Assembly (NCBI RefSeq): GCF_008000995.1
Contig: NZ_CP042828.1
Span: forward strand, 3,896,882-3,960,881
Source: Ruania zhangjianzhongii
GTDB lineage: Bacteria; Actinomycetota; Actinomycetes; Actinomycetales; Beutenbergiaceae
Direction of reading: 5' to 3'
DNA length: 64,000 bases
The translations under genes and the position numbers were made by a program. The notes below the pieces were generated by a model that saw nothing but the letters and a program-made list of their open reading frames with translations, did not search any database and was not told the origin of the DNA. Position 1 is the stretch's first letter. Every line of letters starts with the position of its first letter. Of this stretch, positions 16,557-24,906 are shown one piece after another.

Positions 16557-17396
16557 TCAGGGTGCCGGCCATGCGTTCGGCACGCAGCCGTCCAGAGTGA
16601 TCGTCTGCTGCTGCATCACCGGCGCTACCTCGCCGGTGCCGGGGCAGTCCTGATGCTGGTGCCCCAGCAGGTGCCCGACCTCGTGCGTGATGACGTACTG
16701 GCGGTAGCCGGTGATGCTGCCCTCGGCGAGGAACTCCTCCGTCGCCTGCGCGAACCGCGTCGCGTTCAGTGCCGCGTGCCCGTACCGGCCGCAGGAGTAC
16801 TCCCCGACGGTGCGCAGCGGGGCGCACATCTGATCGACCTGGTCCGGGGAGGCGAGCACCACCCGGAAGTCCGGCTCACCGTCGGTGCGAGCAAAGGAGA
16901 CCGCGCCGTCGTGCCCCCAGCCGCGTTCGTCGTTCAGGGTGTCCATCACGAAGCCGGCGAAGGTCTCGCCGTCGATGGCGAGCCCGTCCTCGACCTCGAC
17001 CCGCACGGTGACCACCCGCTCGGCGCCGGGATCGGGAGCGTCCTGCTCACCGGAGACTACCGAGAGCGTGCCGTCGGCGGAGTCGGGGATCTCCCGGTCC
17101 TGGACCCCGGCCCTGCGGTCGGCCCGCTCGGCTGGGGACAGGGTCGGTTCCTCGGTCGGCTCGTCCGTGGGCTCGTCCGTGGGCTCGGCAGTGGGTTCCT
17201 CGTCACCGGCGGTCGACTGCTCCGCCAGCGCCTCCGGATCACGTTCGGACTCCCGGCTGACGCCGTCCTCGCTACGCAGGTCACCGGCCGTGGGAACCAG
17301 CTGCTGGCCCGCAGGGGTCAGCACATGCGGGGCCACGAGCACCCCGATGACCACCCCGACCGCCACTGCGGCCATGGCTAACAGGAACCGACGCAT
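16557..17396 (-). CDS. DUF3152 putative secreted zinc metalloprotease-like protein
   Basis: A 279-residue protein with an N-terminal signal-anchor helix (about residues 4-26), a Thr/Glu/Pro-rich linker with repeated TDEP units, and a C-terminal domain holding HEVGHLLGHQH, the metzincin-type HExxHxxGxxH zinc site. Two cysteines flank it (YSCGRYG; the DGC near the end). DUF3152 proteins are widespread in actinobacteria next to adnAB and DUF3107, but their substrate is unknown. The motif supports peptidase activity; function is inference. Starts with ATG. Confidence 0.85.
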   Translation of the reverse strand: MRRFLLAMAAVAVGVVIGVLVAPHVLTPAGQQLVPTAGDLRSEDGVSRESERDPEALAEQSTAGDEEPTAEPTDEPTDEPTEEPTLSPAERADRRAGVQDREIPDSADGTLSVVSGEQDAPDPGAERVVTVRVEVEDGLAIDGETFAGFVMDTLNDERGWGHDGAVSFARTDGEPDFRVVLASPDQVDQMCAPLRTVGEYSCGRYGHAALNATRFAQATEEFLAEGSITGYRQYVITHEVGHLLGHQHQDCPGTGEVAPVMQQQTITLDGCVPNAWPAP

Positions 17397-17485
17397 GGGT
17401 CCATGGTGTCACTGCGGGGACATACGATGGGACGCAGCAGGCCGGGCGGGGTCGCTCGGCGCGAGTCGCGACATGAGGAGTAGCA

Positions 17486-17728
17486 GTGGAGATCACCATC
17501 GGGGTGAAGCACGTCAGCCGGGAACTGACCCTGGAGGTCGACGGCGAGGCGAAGGACGTTCTCAAGGCCGTCAACGACGCCTTGGCGGAGCAGGCGAAGG
17601 GCAACAGCGCCGCTGTGCTCAGCCTGACCGACGAGAAGGGGCGACAGGTCGTGGTGCCGGCCGCATCGCTCGGCTACATCGAGATCGGCGCGCAGGCACC
17701 ACGGCCGGTGGGCTTCGGCACGAACTGA
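17486..17728 (+). CDS. DUF3107 small conserved actinobacterial protein
   Basis: An 80-residue protein beginning MEITIGVKHVSREL and ending RPVGFGTN, matching the DUF3107 family found almost only in actinobacteria and usually adjacent to DUF3152/adnAB. No function is established. The GTG start has GAGGAG five bases upstream. A hairpin lies about 40 bases beyond the stop. Confidence 0.88.
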   Translation: MEITIGVKHVSRELTLEVDGEAKDVLKAVNDALAEQAKGNSAAVLSLTDEKGRQVVVPAASLGYIEIGAQAPRPVGFGTN

Positions 17729-17769
17729 GCTGCCTGACTCACCTGCTCGCCCCTGGCTGAGCCGATTGA

Positions 17770-17795
17770 GCGCCGAGACCCGCTAGACTCGGCGC
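17770..17795 (+). terminator. Hairpin downstream of the DUF3107 gene
   Basis: GCGCCGAG (17770-17777) and CTCGGCGC (17788-17795) form an 8-bp perfect stem with a 10-base loop. There is no U-tract. The loop contains TAGACT, a -10-like hexamer, so the site could instead belong to a promoter for the helicase gene with a leader of about 170 bases. The rest of the 237-base gap before the helicase shows nothing else I can name. Confidence 0.4.
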
Positions 17796-17965
17796 TGTAC
17801 ACGGTTGCCCGGTCGCCCGAAGGAACGGTAGATCACGCGGTACTCGCCGGTATTCCCGGCACGGCATCTCTGCGATCGGCTACCACGACCAGGTGAATGG
17901 TGCTGCCCCGCATCGCGTGCGCGGGACGCGCAGCACCGCATCACCACGATGCGAACAGGTAACTC

Positions 17966-19633
17966 GTGACCGAATCGATCCAAGAATCCACTCCTCCGAC
18001 TGCGGAGGACCTCGACGACGTCGTCGTTGACACCGTCGAGGCCGGCCCGGTGCCGGACCCTCACGCCGAGGAAGCGGCCTCGTTCGCCGATTTCGGCGTC
18101 CGCGCCGAGACGGTGCAGTCCCTCACCGACGTCGGCATCACCCACCCGTTCCCGATCCAGGCACTCACCCTCCCGGTGGCACTGCAGGGCCGGGACATCA
18201 TCGGTCAGGCGAAGACCGGCACCGGCAAGACCCTCGGCTTCGGTATCCCGCTGCTGCAGAAGATCGTCGCTCCGGGTGAGGACGGCTGGGACACCTTCCC
18301 CACCGCCGGTAAGCCGCAGGCGCTTGTGGTGGTGCCCACCCGCGAGCTCGCCGTCCAGGTCGCCGGCGACCTGGCCACCGCTTCCCGCAGACGCAACGTG
18401 CGGGTACTGCAGGTCTATGGCGGCCGTGCCTATGAACCACAGATCGATGCCCTCACCCGGGGCGTGGAGGTCGTGGTCGGCACCCCCGGGCGGATGATCG
18501 ACCTACTCAAGCAGCGGCACCTGGACCTGGGGCAGGTGCGCACCGTGGTGCTGGACGAGGCCGACGAGATGCTCGACCTCGGCTTCCTGCCGGATGTCGA
18601 GACCCTGCTCGCCGCCACCCCGGGCAGCCGGAACACCATGCTGTTCTCGGCGACCATGCCCGGTCCGGTGATCGCCATGGCCCGCCGGTACATGTCCCGG
18701 CCCACGCACATCCGCGCCCAGGATCCCGGCGACGACAAGGCCACGTTGGCCACCACGCGCCAGCTCGCCTACCGCGCGCACGCGATGGACAAGGTGGAGC
18801 TGCTCGCCCGCATCCTGCAGGCCGACGGTCGGGGGCTGAGCATCGTGTTCGCCCGCACCAAGCGCACCTGCGCGAAAGTTGCCGACGAGCTCAACGATCG
18901 CGGGTTCGCCGCGGCGGCGATCCACGGCGACCTCGGCCAGGGGGCTCGCGAGCAGGCGCTGCGGGCCTTCCGGCACGGCAAGGTGGACGTGCTGGTCGCC
19001 ACCGACGTAGCCGCTCGCGGTATCGACATCGACGACGTCACGCACGTGGTGAACTACCAGTGCCCCGAGGACGAGAAGACCTATGTGCACCGGATCGGGC
19101 GCACCGGCCGGGCCGGCAACACCGGCACCGCGATCACCTTCGTGGACTGGGACGACGTTCCGCGGTGGATGCTCATCGACCGCACCCTGGAGCTCGGGGT
19201 GGGTGAGCCGGCGGAGACCTACTCCTCCTCTCCGCACGTGTACTCCGACCTGAACATCGCCGAGAACGTCACCGGGCGGCTGCCCCGCTCCGAGCGCACC
19301 CGCGCTGGGCTGGACGCCGAAGCGGTGGAGGACATCGGCGAGACCGGTCAGCGTGGTGGCGGCGGCGGTGGCCGCGGCGGGCGCGGCGGCTCTGACCGCA
19401 GCGGTGGCCGTGGCGGGCGCGACGGTGGCCGTGGTGGCTCCGGTCGTGGTGGCGGCCGCGGGGACGGTGGCCGGGGTGGCCGTGGCGGTTCCGGCCGGGA
19501 CGGTGGCGAGCGTTCTGGGTCGCATCAGCGCTCCGAGGGCGGCGAGGGTTCGGGCGGCTCCGCCTCCCAGCGCCGCCGGCCTCGTCGCCGCACCCGTGGC
19601 GGTAACCCGGTAGAGCGTCCCAGCGGCGAGTAA
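17966..19633 (+). CDS. DEAD-box ATP-dependent RNA helicase with RGG tail
   Basis: A 555-residue SF2 RNA helicase. In order: a Q motif (FADFGVR...HPFPIQ), Walker A AKTGTGKT, PTRELAVQ, TPGR, DEADEM, SAT (FSATMPG), IVFARTKRT, ATDVAARGIDI and HRIGRTGRAG. After about residue 460 the protein becomes a Gly/Arg/Ser-rich RGG-type tail, rich in GGRGG repeats, that probably binds RNA. Related proteins remodel structured RNA or ribosomal precursors, often under cold or stress. The GTG start has only a weak AGGT upstream. It ends before a 66-bp hairpin repeat shared with the mrp-tatB junction. Confidence 0.93.
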   Translation: MTESIQESTPPTAEDLDDVVVDTVEAGPVPDPHAEEAASFADFGVRAETVQSLTDVGITHPFPIQALTLPVALQGRDIIGQAKTGTGKTLGFGIPLLQKIVAPGEDGWDTFPTAGKPQALVVVPTRELAVQVAGDLATASRRRNVRVLQVYGGRAYEPQIDALTRGVEVVVGTPGRMIDLLKQRHLDLGQVRTVVLDEADEMLDLGFLPDVETLLAATPGSRNTMLFSATMPGPVIAMARRYMSRPTHIRAQDPGDDKATLATTRQLAYRAHAMDKVELLARILQADGRGLSIVFARTKRTCAKVADELNDRGFAAAAIHGDLGQGAREQALRAFRHGKVDVLVATDVAARGIDIDDVTHVVNYQCPEDEKTYVHRIGRTGRAGNTGTAITFVDWDDVPRWMLIDRTLELGVGEPAETYSSSPHVYSDLNIAENVTGRLPRSERTRAGLDAEAVEDIGETGQRGGGGGGRGGRGGSDRSGGRGGRDGGRGGSGRGGGRGDGGRGGRGGSGRDGGERSGSHQRSEGGEGSGGSASQRRRPRRRTRGGNPVERPSGE

Positions 19634-19642
19634 CGCTGCACG

Positions 19643-19674
19643 CTCCGGCACCGCTGCACTCCGGCACCGCTGCA
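19643..19674. repeat. Exact 16-bp tandem duplication behind the helicase gene
   Basis: The unit CTCCGGCACCGCTGCA occurs twice in direct succession (19643-19658 and 19659-19674), just after the helicase stop codon. It has no coding role. It is the same length as the duplication that disrupts the nucleotidyltransferase gene at 57678, though of different sequence. Confidence 0.7.
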
Positions 19675-19681
19675 CACTCGT

Positions 19682-19747
19682 CTGAGTACCCGATGAACAT
19701 CTGAGTACCGAACTTTCGGTACTCAGATGTTCATGCGGTACTCACAC
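19682..19747. repeat. 66-bp hairpin repeat, copy A
   Basis: The core is a perfect 19-bp inverted repeat (19693-19711 and 19716-19734) around ACTT, enclosed by outer arms GAGTACC and GGTACTC. A gapless copy with about ten substitutions lies at 27904-27969. Both lie between convergent genes. It may be a bidirectional terminator or a REP/MITE-like dispersed palindrome. Confidence 0.75.
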
Positions 19748-19795
19748 CGGGCGAATGCCTCCTCAGGCCTCCTCAGACCGGGCGGATGCCCCCGG

Positions 19796-20413
19796 TCAGC
19801 CGGCGAGGATGAAGGCGCGCACCGCGTCGGCGATCAGCTGGACCGCGATCGCGGCCAGCAGCAGACCCGCGATCCGGGTGACCAGGATGGTGCCGCCTTC
19901 GCCGAGCACCCGGTGCACGATCACCGAGAACCGCATCGACAGGAACAGGCACAGGTGCACGGCCACGATCGCCGCGATGATCGCCACCCAGCCGGGCACG
20001 TCCCCGCCGGAGGACTGCACTGCCAGCATCGCGGCCACGATCGCCCCCGGGCCGGCCAGCAGCGGAGTGCCCAACGGCACCAGCGCCACGTTCACCTTTC
20101 CGCTGGCTGACGCCTCTTCCGCCTTGCCGGTGAGCAGGTCCATCGCCACCAGCAGCAGCAACAGGCCACCGGAGGCCTGCAGTGCGGGCACGGAGATGCC
20201 GAGGAAGTCCAGGATGTACTGGCCGAACAGGATGAAGGCCACGATCACCCCGAACGCCACGGTCACCGCCTGGATCGCCGCGCGCGCTCGTTGCTTCCCG
20301 GTCATCGTGGAGGTCAGCGCCAGGAACACCGGCACAGTGCCGATCGGGTCCATGATCACGAACAGGGTCACGAACGTGGTCAGGAACAGCGTCCCGTCGA
20401 TCACTGCCTCCAT
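19796..20413 (-). CDS. MarC-family integral membrane protein
   Basis: A 205-residue, very hydrophobic protein with about six membrane segments. The N-terminal half has the conserved VIMDPIGTVPVFLAL stretch and the middle has PLGTPLLAGPGAI, both signatures of the MarC (UPF0056) family. Transport substrate and function are not established for the family; the name comes from a multiple-antibiotic-resistance locus but does not imply resistance. The start codon shares one base with the stop of the upstream PHP gene (TGATG), so the pair is translationally coupled. Confidence 0.9.
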   Translation of the reverse strand: MEAVIDGTLFLTTFVTLFVIMDPIGTVPVFLALTSTMTGKQRARAAIQAVTVAFGVIVAFILFGQYILDFLGISVPALQASGGLLLLLVAMDLLTGKAEEASASGKVNVALVPLGTPLLAGPGAIVAAMLAVQSSGGDVPGWVAIIAAIVAVHLCLFLSMRFSVIVHRVLGEGGTILVTRIAGLLLAAIAVQLIADAVRAFILAG

Positions 20414-21252
20414 CAGCGCACCACCTCCAGCCGGCCGCGCTCCGCGATCTGCTCGAACACCTCGGGCGCGGTGGTGTGCTCCCCGAGCCGGTTCGGCTTG
20501 CCGGCCCCGTGGTAGTCGCTGGCGCCAGTCACCAGCAGGTCGAGCTCGCCGGCCAGTGCCCGCAGGCGCGCCTTGTCCGCCTCGGTGTGGTCGCGGTGGT
20601 CCACCTCCAGCCCGGCCAGACCGGCAGCAGCGAGCTCGCGGATCACGTCTTCGCTGACCACCCGGCCCCGGGTGCTGGCGCGGGGGTGCGCGAACACCGG
20701 AACCCCTCCGGCGGCCAACACCCGCTCTACCGCCTCGGTCACCTCCGGAGCGTGGTAGCGCACGTAGTACGGGCCGCGGGGAGCCAGCATCGTGGCGAAC
20801 GCGGCGCCGCGGTCGGCGGCGTAGCCGCGGGCGACCAGAACGTCGGCGATGTGTGGGCGCCCGATCGTGGCGCCGGGCCCGGCCTGAGCCGCCACCTCCG
20901 CCCAGGTCAGGTCGAAGTCCTCGGCGAGCCGGTCCACCATCGCTCGGGCGCGTCCGTCGCGGGAGGACCGGGAATCCGCCAGCACCTCGGCCAGCGCCGC
21001 GTCCGCGGGATCATGCAGGTAGCTGAGCAGATGCACGCTGATCCCGCCGGCGGTGCAGGACACTTCGGTGCCACGCACCAGCCCCAGCCCCTCGGCCTGC
21101 GCGGCACGTGCCGCTTCGGCCCAGCCGGCGGTGGTGTCGTGGTCGGTGAGTGCCAGCACGTCCAGCCCGGCGCGGCTGGCGTCGGCCACCAGCTCGGCCG
21201 GGCTCTGGGTTCCGTCGGACACGCGCGAGTGCGTGTGCAGGTCGATGCGCAC
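20413..21252 (-). CDS. PHP-domain phosphoesterase
   Basis: A 279-residue PHP-family protein. Metal-binding motifs are visible: DLHTHSRVSDG at the N-terminus, LTDHDT, the RPHIA segment, VFAHPR and ASDYHG near the C-terminus. This matches the YciV/RNase AM-like group, which hydrolyses 3',5'-bisphosphonucleotides or trims RNA 5' ends; the exact substrate is not decided. The GTG at 21252 is chosen because it begins the conserved DLHTH region; a GTG two codons earlier is an alternative. Coupled to marC. Confidence 0.87.
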   Translation of the reverse strand: MRIDLHTHSRVSDGTQSPAELVADASRAGLDVLALTDHDTTAGWAEAARAAQAEGLGLVRGTEVSCTAGGISVHLLSYLHDPADAALAEVLADSRSSRDGRARAMVDRLAEDFDLTWAEVAAQAGPGATIGRPHIADVLVARGYAADRGAAFATMLAPRGPYYVRYHAPEVTEAVERVLAAGGVPVFAHPRASTRGRVVSEDVIRELAAAGLAGLEVDHRDHTEADKARLRALAGELDLLVTGASDYHGAGKPNRLGEHTTAPEVFEQIAERGRLEVVR

Positions 21253-21308
21253 GATCACCCAGGGTATCGGTGAGTGTCCGGTTCCTGAGACGATCCACAT
21301 TTGAGACG

Positions 21309-22835
21309 ATGGGGCCCATGGTCACCACGCCCTCCGAACCGTCCCCCCTGTCCACCGATCAGCCCAGCGAGGAGAAGCAGCAGCTGGCCGACCGGGGGTC
21401 GAACCGGTCCCAGCGGCCGAGCTCGCAGGCGTTCCGCGACTTCATGGCCTCCGACTGGGCTCCCCGCACGGCGCCCCAGGTGGCCCGGGAGGACGTGGCC
21501 GACCACACCGAGCGGCGCCGCGCGCAGGTCAGCGCTGCCTTCCCCGGTGAGCGTCTGGTGGTTCCCGCCGGCGGGCTGAAGGTGCGCTCGAACGACACCG
21601 ACTACCGGTTCCGGCCGCACTCGGCCTTTGCGCACCTGACCGGTCTGGGCAGCGACGAGGAACCGGACGCTGTGCTGGTGCTCTCCCCCGAGGAGGCAGG
21701 CGGCCACGAGGCAGTGCTGTACTTCCGCCCGCTCGCCGGCCGAGACACCGAGGAGTTCTACGCCGACGCCCGGTACGGAGAGTTCTGGGTGGGCGCCCGG
21801 CCCACTCTCGAGGAGCTGGAGACCCGCACCGGATTGCGCTGCGCGCACATCGACGAGCTCGGTGATGCGCTAGCCAAGGACGCCGGACTGGTCCGGCTAC
21901 GCGTGGTGCCGGGAGCGGACCAGGCGATCTCCGCCGTCGTGAACGAGATCCGTGACGCCAGGGCCGAGGAGGCGGACGCCCAGCTGGCCGAGACGCTCTC
22001 CGAGCTGCGCCTGGTCAAGGACGACTGGGAGGTGGAGCAGCTGCGCGAGGCGGTGGCGGTGACCATCGCCGGATTCGGCGACATCGCCGGTGAGCTGGAC
22101 CGGGCCACCTCTCACCCACGTGGTGAGCGGGTGATCGAGGGGGCGTTCGGCGCCCGCGCCCGGGAAGAGGGCAACGGCATCGGCTACGACACCATCGCCG
22201 CCGCCGGGAACCACGCCACCACCCTGCACTGGATCCGCAACGACGGCACGGTCCGGCCCGGGGAGCTGGTGCTGGTGGACGCCGGGGTGGAGGTGGACTC
22301 GCTGTACACCGCGGACATCACCCGCACGCTGCCGGTCGATGGCACCTTCACCGACACCCAGCGCCGGGTGTACACCGCCGTGCTGGATGCTGCCGATGCG
22401 GCCTTCGCCTTCGCCCGGCCGGGGGTCAAGTTCCGGGATATCCACACCACCGCGCTGCGGGTGCTGGCCGAGCGGCTGCAGGAGTGGGGGCTGCTGCCGG
22501 TGAGCGTCGAGGCGGCGATCTCGGCCGAGGGGCAGCAGCACCGCCGGTGGATGCCGCACGGCACCAGCCACCATCTCGGCCTGGACGTGCACGACTGTGC
22601 CCAGGCCCGCCGCGAGATGTACCTCGACGCCGAGCTGGTCCCGGGCATGGTGTTCACGATCGAACCCGGCCTGTACTTCAAGGCCGACGATCTCGCCGTA
22701 CCGGCCGAGTACCGCGGTATCGGGGTACGGATCGAGGACGACGTCCTGGTCACCGAGACCGGGGTGGAGAACCTGTCCGCCGCACTGCCGCGCCGGGCGG
22801 AGGATGTGGAGGCGTGGATGGCCTCGCTGCGGTGA
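21309..22835 (+). CDS. pepP: Xaa-Pro aminopeptidase (aminopeptidase P)
   Basis: A 508-residue M24 metallopeptidase. The N-terminal half is a creatinase-like domain (YRFRPHSAFAHLTG). The C-terminal pita-bread fold carries the five metal ligands in VDAGVEVDSLYTADITRT, the MPHGTSHHLGLDVHD segment, TIEPGLYF and GVRIEDDVL. It releases N-terminal residues preceding proline. Two in-frame ATGs (21309 and 21318) compete and neither has a strong ribosome site. The stop overlaps the start of the next gene (GTGA). Confidence 0.93.
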   Translation: MGPMVTTPSEPSPLSTDQPSEEKQQLADRGSNRSQRPSSQAFRDFMASDWAPRTAPQVAREDVADHTERRRAQVSAAFPGERLVVPAGGLKVRSNDTDYRFRPHSAFAHLTGLGSDEEPDAVLVLSPEEAGGHEAVLYFRPLAGRDTEEFYADARYGEFWVGARPTLEELETRTGLRCAHIDELGDALAKDAGLVRLRVVPGADQAISAVVNEIRDARAEEADAQLAETLSELRLVKDDWEVEQLREAVAVTIAGFGDIAGELDRATSHPRGERVIEGAFGARAREEGNGIGYDTIAAAGNHATTLHWIRNDGTVRPGELVLVDAGVEVDSLYTADITRTLPVDGTFTDTQRRVYTAVLDAADAAFAFARPGVKFRDIHTTALRVLAERLQEWGLLPVSVEAAISAEGQQHRRWMPHGTSHHLGLDVHDCAQARREMYLDAELVPGMVFTIEPGLYFKADDLAVPAEYRGIGVRIEDDVLVTETGVENLSAALPRRAEDVEAWMASLR

Positions 22836-24238
22836 CGTCGGCCGAGGCGCCGGCCCCTGCCCCCGAAGGCAGGACCGACCGCACCCGGCTGATCGCGGCG
22901 GGGGCGGTCGGGGTGATCATCGCGGGCGTCTACACGCTTTTCTCGGCGCGGCAGTGGGCCCGGTTCGACGTGCCGTCCTGGGACCTGGGCATCTTCACCC
23001 AGGTGCTGCGCCAGTACTCCGAGCTGGCCTCGCCAGTGGTGACGATCAAGGGCGAGGGCTTTATGATCCTCGGCGACCACTTCCACCCGCTGCTGGCGCT
23101 GCTCGCCCCGGTCTACCGGCTCTTCCCCTCCGGGCTCACCCTGCTGGTGGTCCAGGCCGTGCTGATCGGGCTGAGCGCCGTGATCGTCACCGCGTGCGCC
23201 GCCCGGCACCTGGGCACCCTTGCCGGAGTGCTGCTCGGCCTGGCGTACGGGCTGTCCTGGGGGTTGCAGTCGGCGGTGGCTTCGCAGTTCCACGAGATCG
23301 CCCTGGCGGTGCCGTTGTTAGCGGCCTGCTGTGCGGCTCTGGTGCGCCGGGACCACCGGGCGGCCGCGCTCTGGGCCGCACCGCTGGTCCTGGTCAAGGA
23401 GGACCTGGGGATCACGGTCGCGGCGGTCGGGCTGGTGCTGCTGATCCGGGGCAGCCGGCGGCTCGGGATCACCCTGATCGGCGGCGGGGTAGCGGCGTTC
23501 TGGCTCACCACCGAGGTGATCCTGCCGGCGCTGAACCCGGACGGGGTGTGGGACTACGCCGAGGACTCGATCCTGTCCCTGCTCAGCAACGATCCGGGCG
23601 CGGCGGTGAACGTGCTGCTCGCTGGCGCCGGGGAGAAGGCGCTGCTGGTGCTCTCGGTGTTCGCGATCGTCGGCTTCCTGGCATTGCGCAGCCCGATTGC
23701 CCTGATCACTCTGCCCACGTTCGCCTGGCGGCTGACCTCGGATGTGCCGTTCCACTGGGACCTGCACTGGCACTACTCGGCCGTGCTGATGCCGGTCGTG
23801 TTCCTGGCCGTGGTGGATGCCCTGCGGCTGCTGCCGGCGCTGCTTCGCTGGGCCCGTTGGATCTCGGCCGGGCTGGTCGCCGTGAGCCTGGCGGTGACCA
23901 CGCAGTTCCCGTTGGCGGACCTGATCGAGCCACGCACCTATGCGCCCTCGGAGCACGACGGCGGAGCTCAGGCTGCGTTGGCGGTCGTTCCCGATGATGC
24001 CGTGGTCGCCACGGATATCACCCTGATGGCGTATCTCGCGCCACGGGCGCAGGTGTACTGGGTGGGCAACGAGGACAACCCGGTTCCGGATTACGTGGTG
24101 GTGGACCGCAACTCCGGTGTCTACGGCGGGAATCCGCCGGAGGATGTGGTGGCCTACGCCGTCGAGAAGTATCCGGGTGCCGAGTTCGTCGAGGTACTCG
24201 ACGAACAGGGCTACGCCGTGGCGGAGCGCACGTCCTAG
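22832..24238 (+). CDS. DUF2079 polytopic membrane protein
   Basis: A 468-residue protein with about nine to ten membrane segments. After the first segment comes FDVPSWDLGIFTQVLRQYS, and later QFHEIALAVPLLA and VLVKEDLGI; these are hallmarks of DUF2079, a family resembling GT-C glycosyltransferases. No substrate is known. The C-terminal ~90 residues are soluble and probably extracytoplasmic. The GTG start overlaps the pepP stop by four bases. The 3' end faces the general-stress-protein gene across 47 bases. Confidence 0.82.
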   Translation: MTSAEAPAPAPEGRTDRTRLIAAGAVGVIIAGVYTLFSARQWARFDVPSWDLGIFTQVLRQYSELASPVVTIKGEGFMILGDHFHPLLALLAPVYRLFPSGLTLLVVQAVLIGLSAVIVTACAARHLGTLAGVLLGLAYGLSWGLQSAVASQFHEIALAVPLLAACCAALVRRDHRAAALWAAPLVLVKEDLGITVAAVGLVLLIRGSRRLGITLIGGGVAAFWLTTEVILPALNPDGVWDYAEDSILSLLSNDPGAAVNVLLAGAGEKALLVLSVFAIVGFLALRSPIALITLPTFAWRLTSDVPFHWDLHWHYSAVLMPVVFLAVVDALRLLPALLRWARWISAGLVAVSLAVTTQFPLADLIEPRTYAPSEHDGGAQAALAVVPDDAVVATDITLMAYLAPRAQVYWVGNEDNPVPDYVVVDRNSGVYGGNPPEDVVAYAVEKYPGAEFVEVLDEQGYAVAERTS

Positions 24239-24285
24239 CGCTGAGCGCACGTCCCAGCGCCCTGGCCCTCGCCTGCGAGTGGGTG

Positions 24286-24801
24286 CTAGCTGCCGAAGCC
24301 GCCGGTGGAGTCCGACGGCTGTTCGCTGCTCGACAGCTCGCTGAGCAGCCGGCGGGCCGCCTCGGCCTTCTCGGTCAGGCAGAGCACGGAGAACGCGCCG
24401 GCCACCACCTGTGAGGTGGAGGTGAAGTCCCGCTTTCCCCCGGTGAACGCGTAGGCGATCACGGAGAACAACATCCCGGCGCCGGCGCCGATCAGCACCG
24501 CCGGCAACAGCACCTCGAGCAGGCCGCCGCCCATCAGGAAGAGCAGCAGACCGATGAAGAACCCGAAGTAGGCACCGGAAGCGGCACCGCGCAGGGCCAC
24601 GCTCGGGTAGGTGCGCCGGCCAGTGATCCGCTCCACCATCTTCAGGTCGGTGCCGACGATCGTGACGGCGTTGACCTCGAACTCCTTGTCCGCGAGGAAG
24701 TCCACGGCACGCTGGGCTTCCAGGTAGGTGGTGTAGGAGGCGATCTCATCACCGCGCGGCTGGAGGCTGCCTCGGGGGTCGGTCGGACGCATCGCTGACA
24801 T
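24286..24801 (-). CDS. General-stress-protein-17M-like membrane protein
   Basis: A 171-residue protein. The N-terminal part (about 25-75) reads like the general stress protein 17M / YflT-like domain (SYTTYLEAQRAVDFLADKEF...VTIVGTDLKMVERITGR). It is followed by two adjacent membrane helices (about 85-130) with a Gly-rich turn and a cytosolic tail. Function is unknown in actinobacteria. The ATG lies six bases behind a GATACT -10-like element, consistent with a leaderless transcript. Divergent from the mgtE-like gene. Confidence 0.75.
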   Translation of the reverse strand: MSAMRPTDPRGSLQPRGDEIASYTTYLEAQRAVDFLADKEFEVNAVTIVGTDLKMVERITGRRTYPSVALRGAASGAYFGFFIGLLLFLMGGGLLEVLLPAVLIGAGAGMLFSVIAYAFTGGKRDFTSTSQVVAGAFSVLCLTEKAEAARRLLSELSSSEQPSDSTGGFGS

Positions 24802-24906
24802 ATGCCCAGTATCCCCCACTGGTAGCCGGGTGTCACCCGAGCCACCCCGTGCGGACGGGTGCCCGCTGCCCGGGTGCGAGCGGGGGTGCTGACATAGGCT
24901 GACCGC

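Noticed and set aside
13268-16600. Long plus-strand frames opposite adnA and adnB
   Set aside because: They mirror the codon pattern of the helicase-nuclease genes on the other strand and contain no motif; two essential-looking repair genes explain the region.
17796-17965. Riboswitch or structured leader before the RNA helicase gene
   Set aside because: The space shows no motif of a known riboswitch; only the hairpin at 17770 and short GC-rich repeats are visible.
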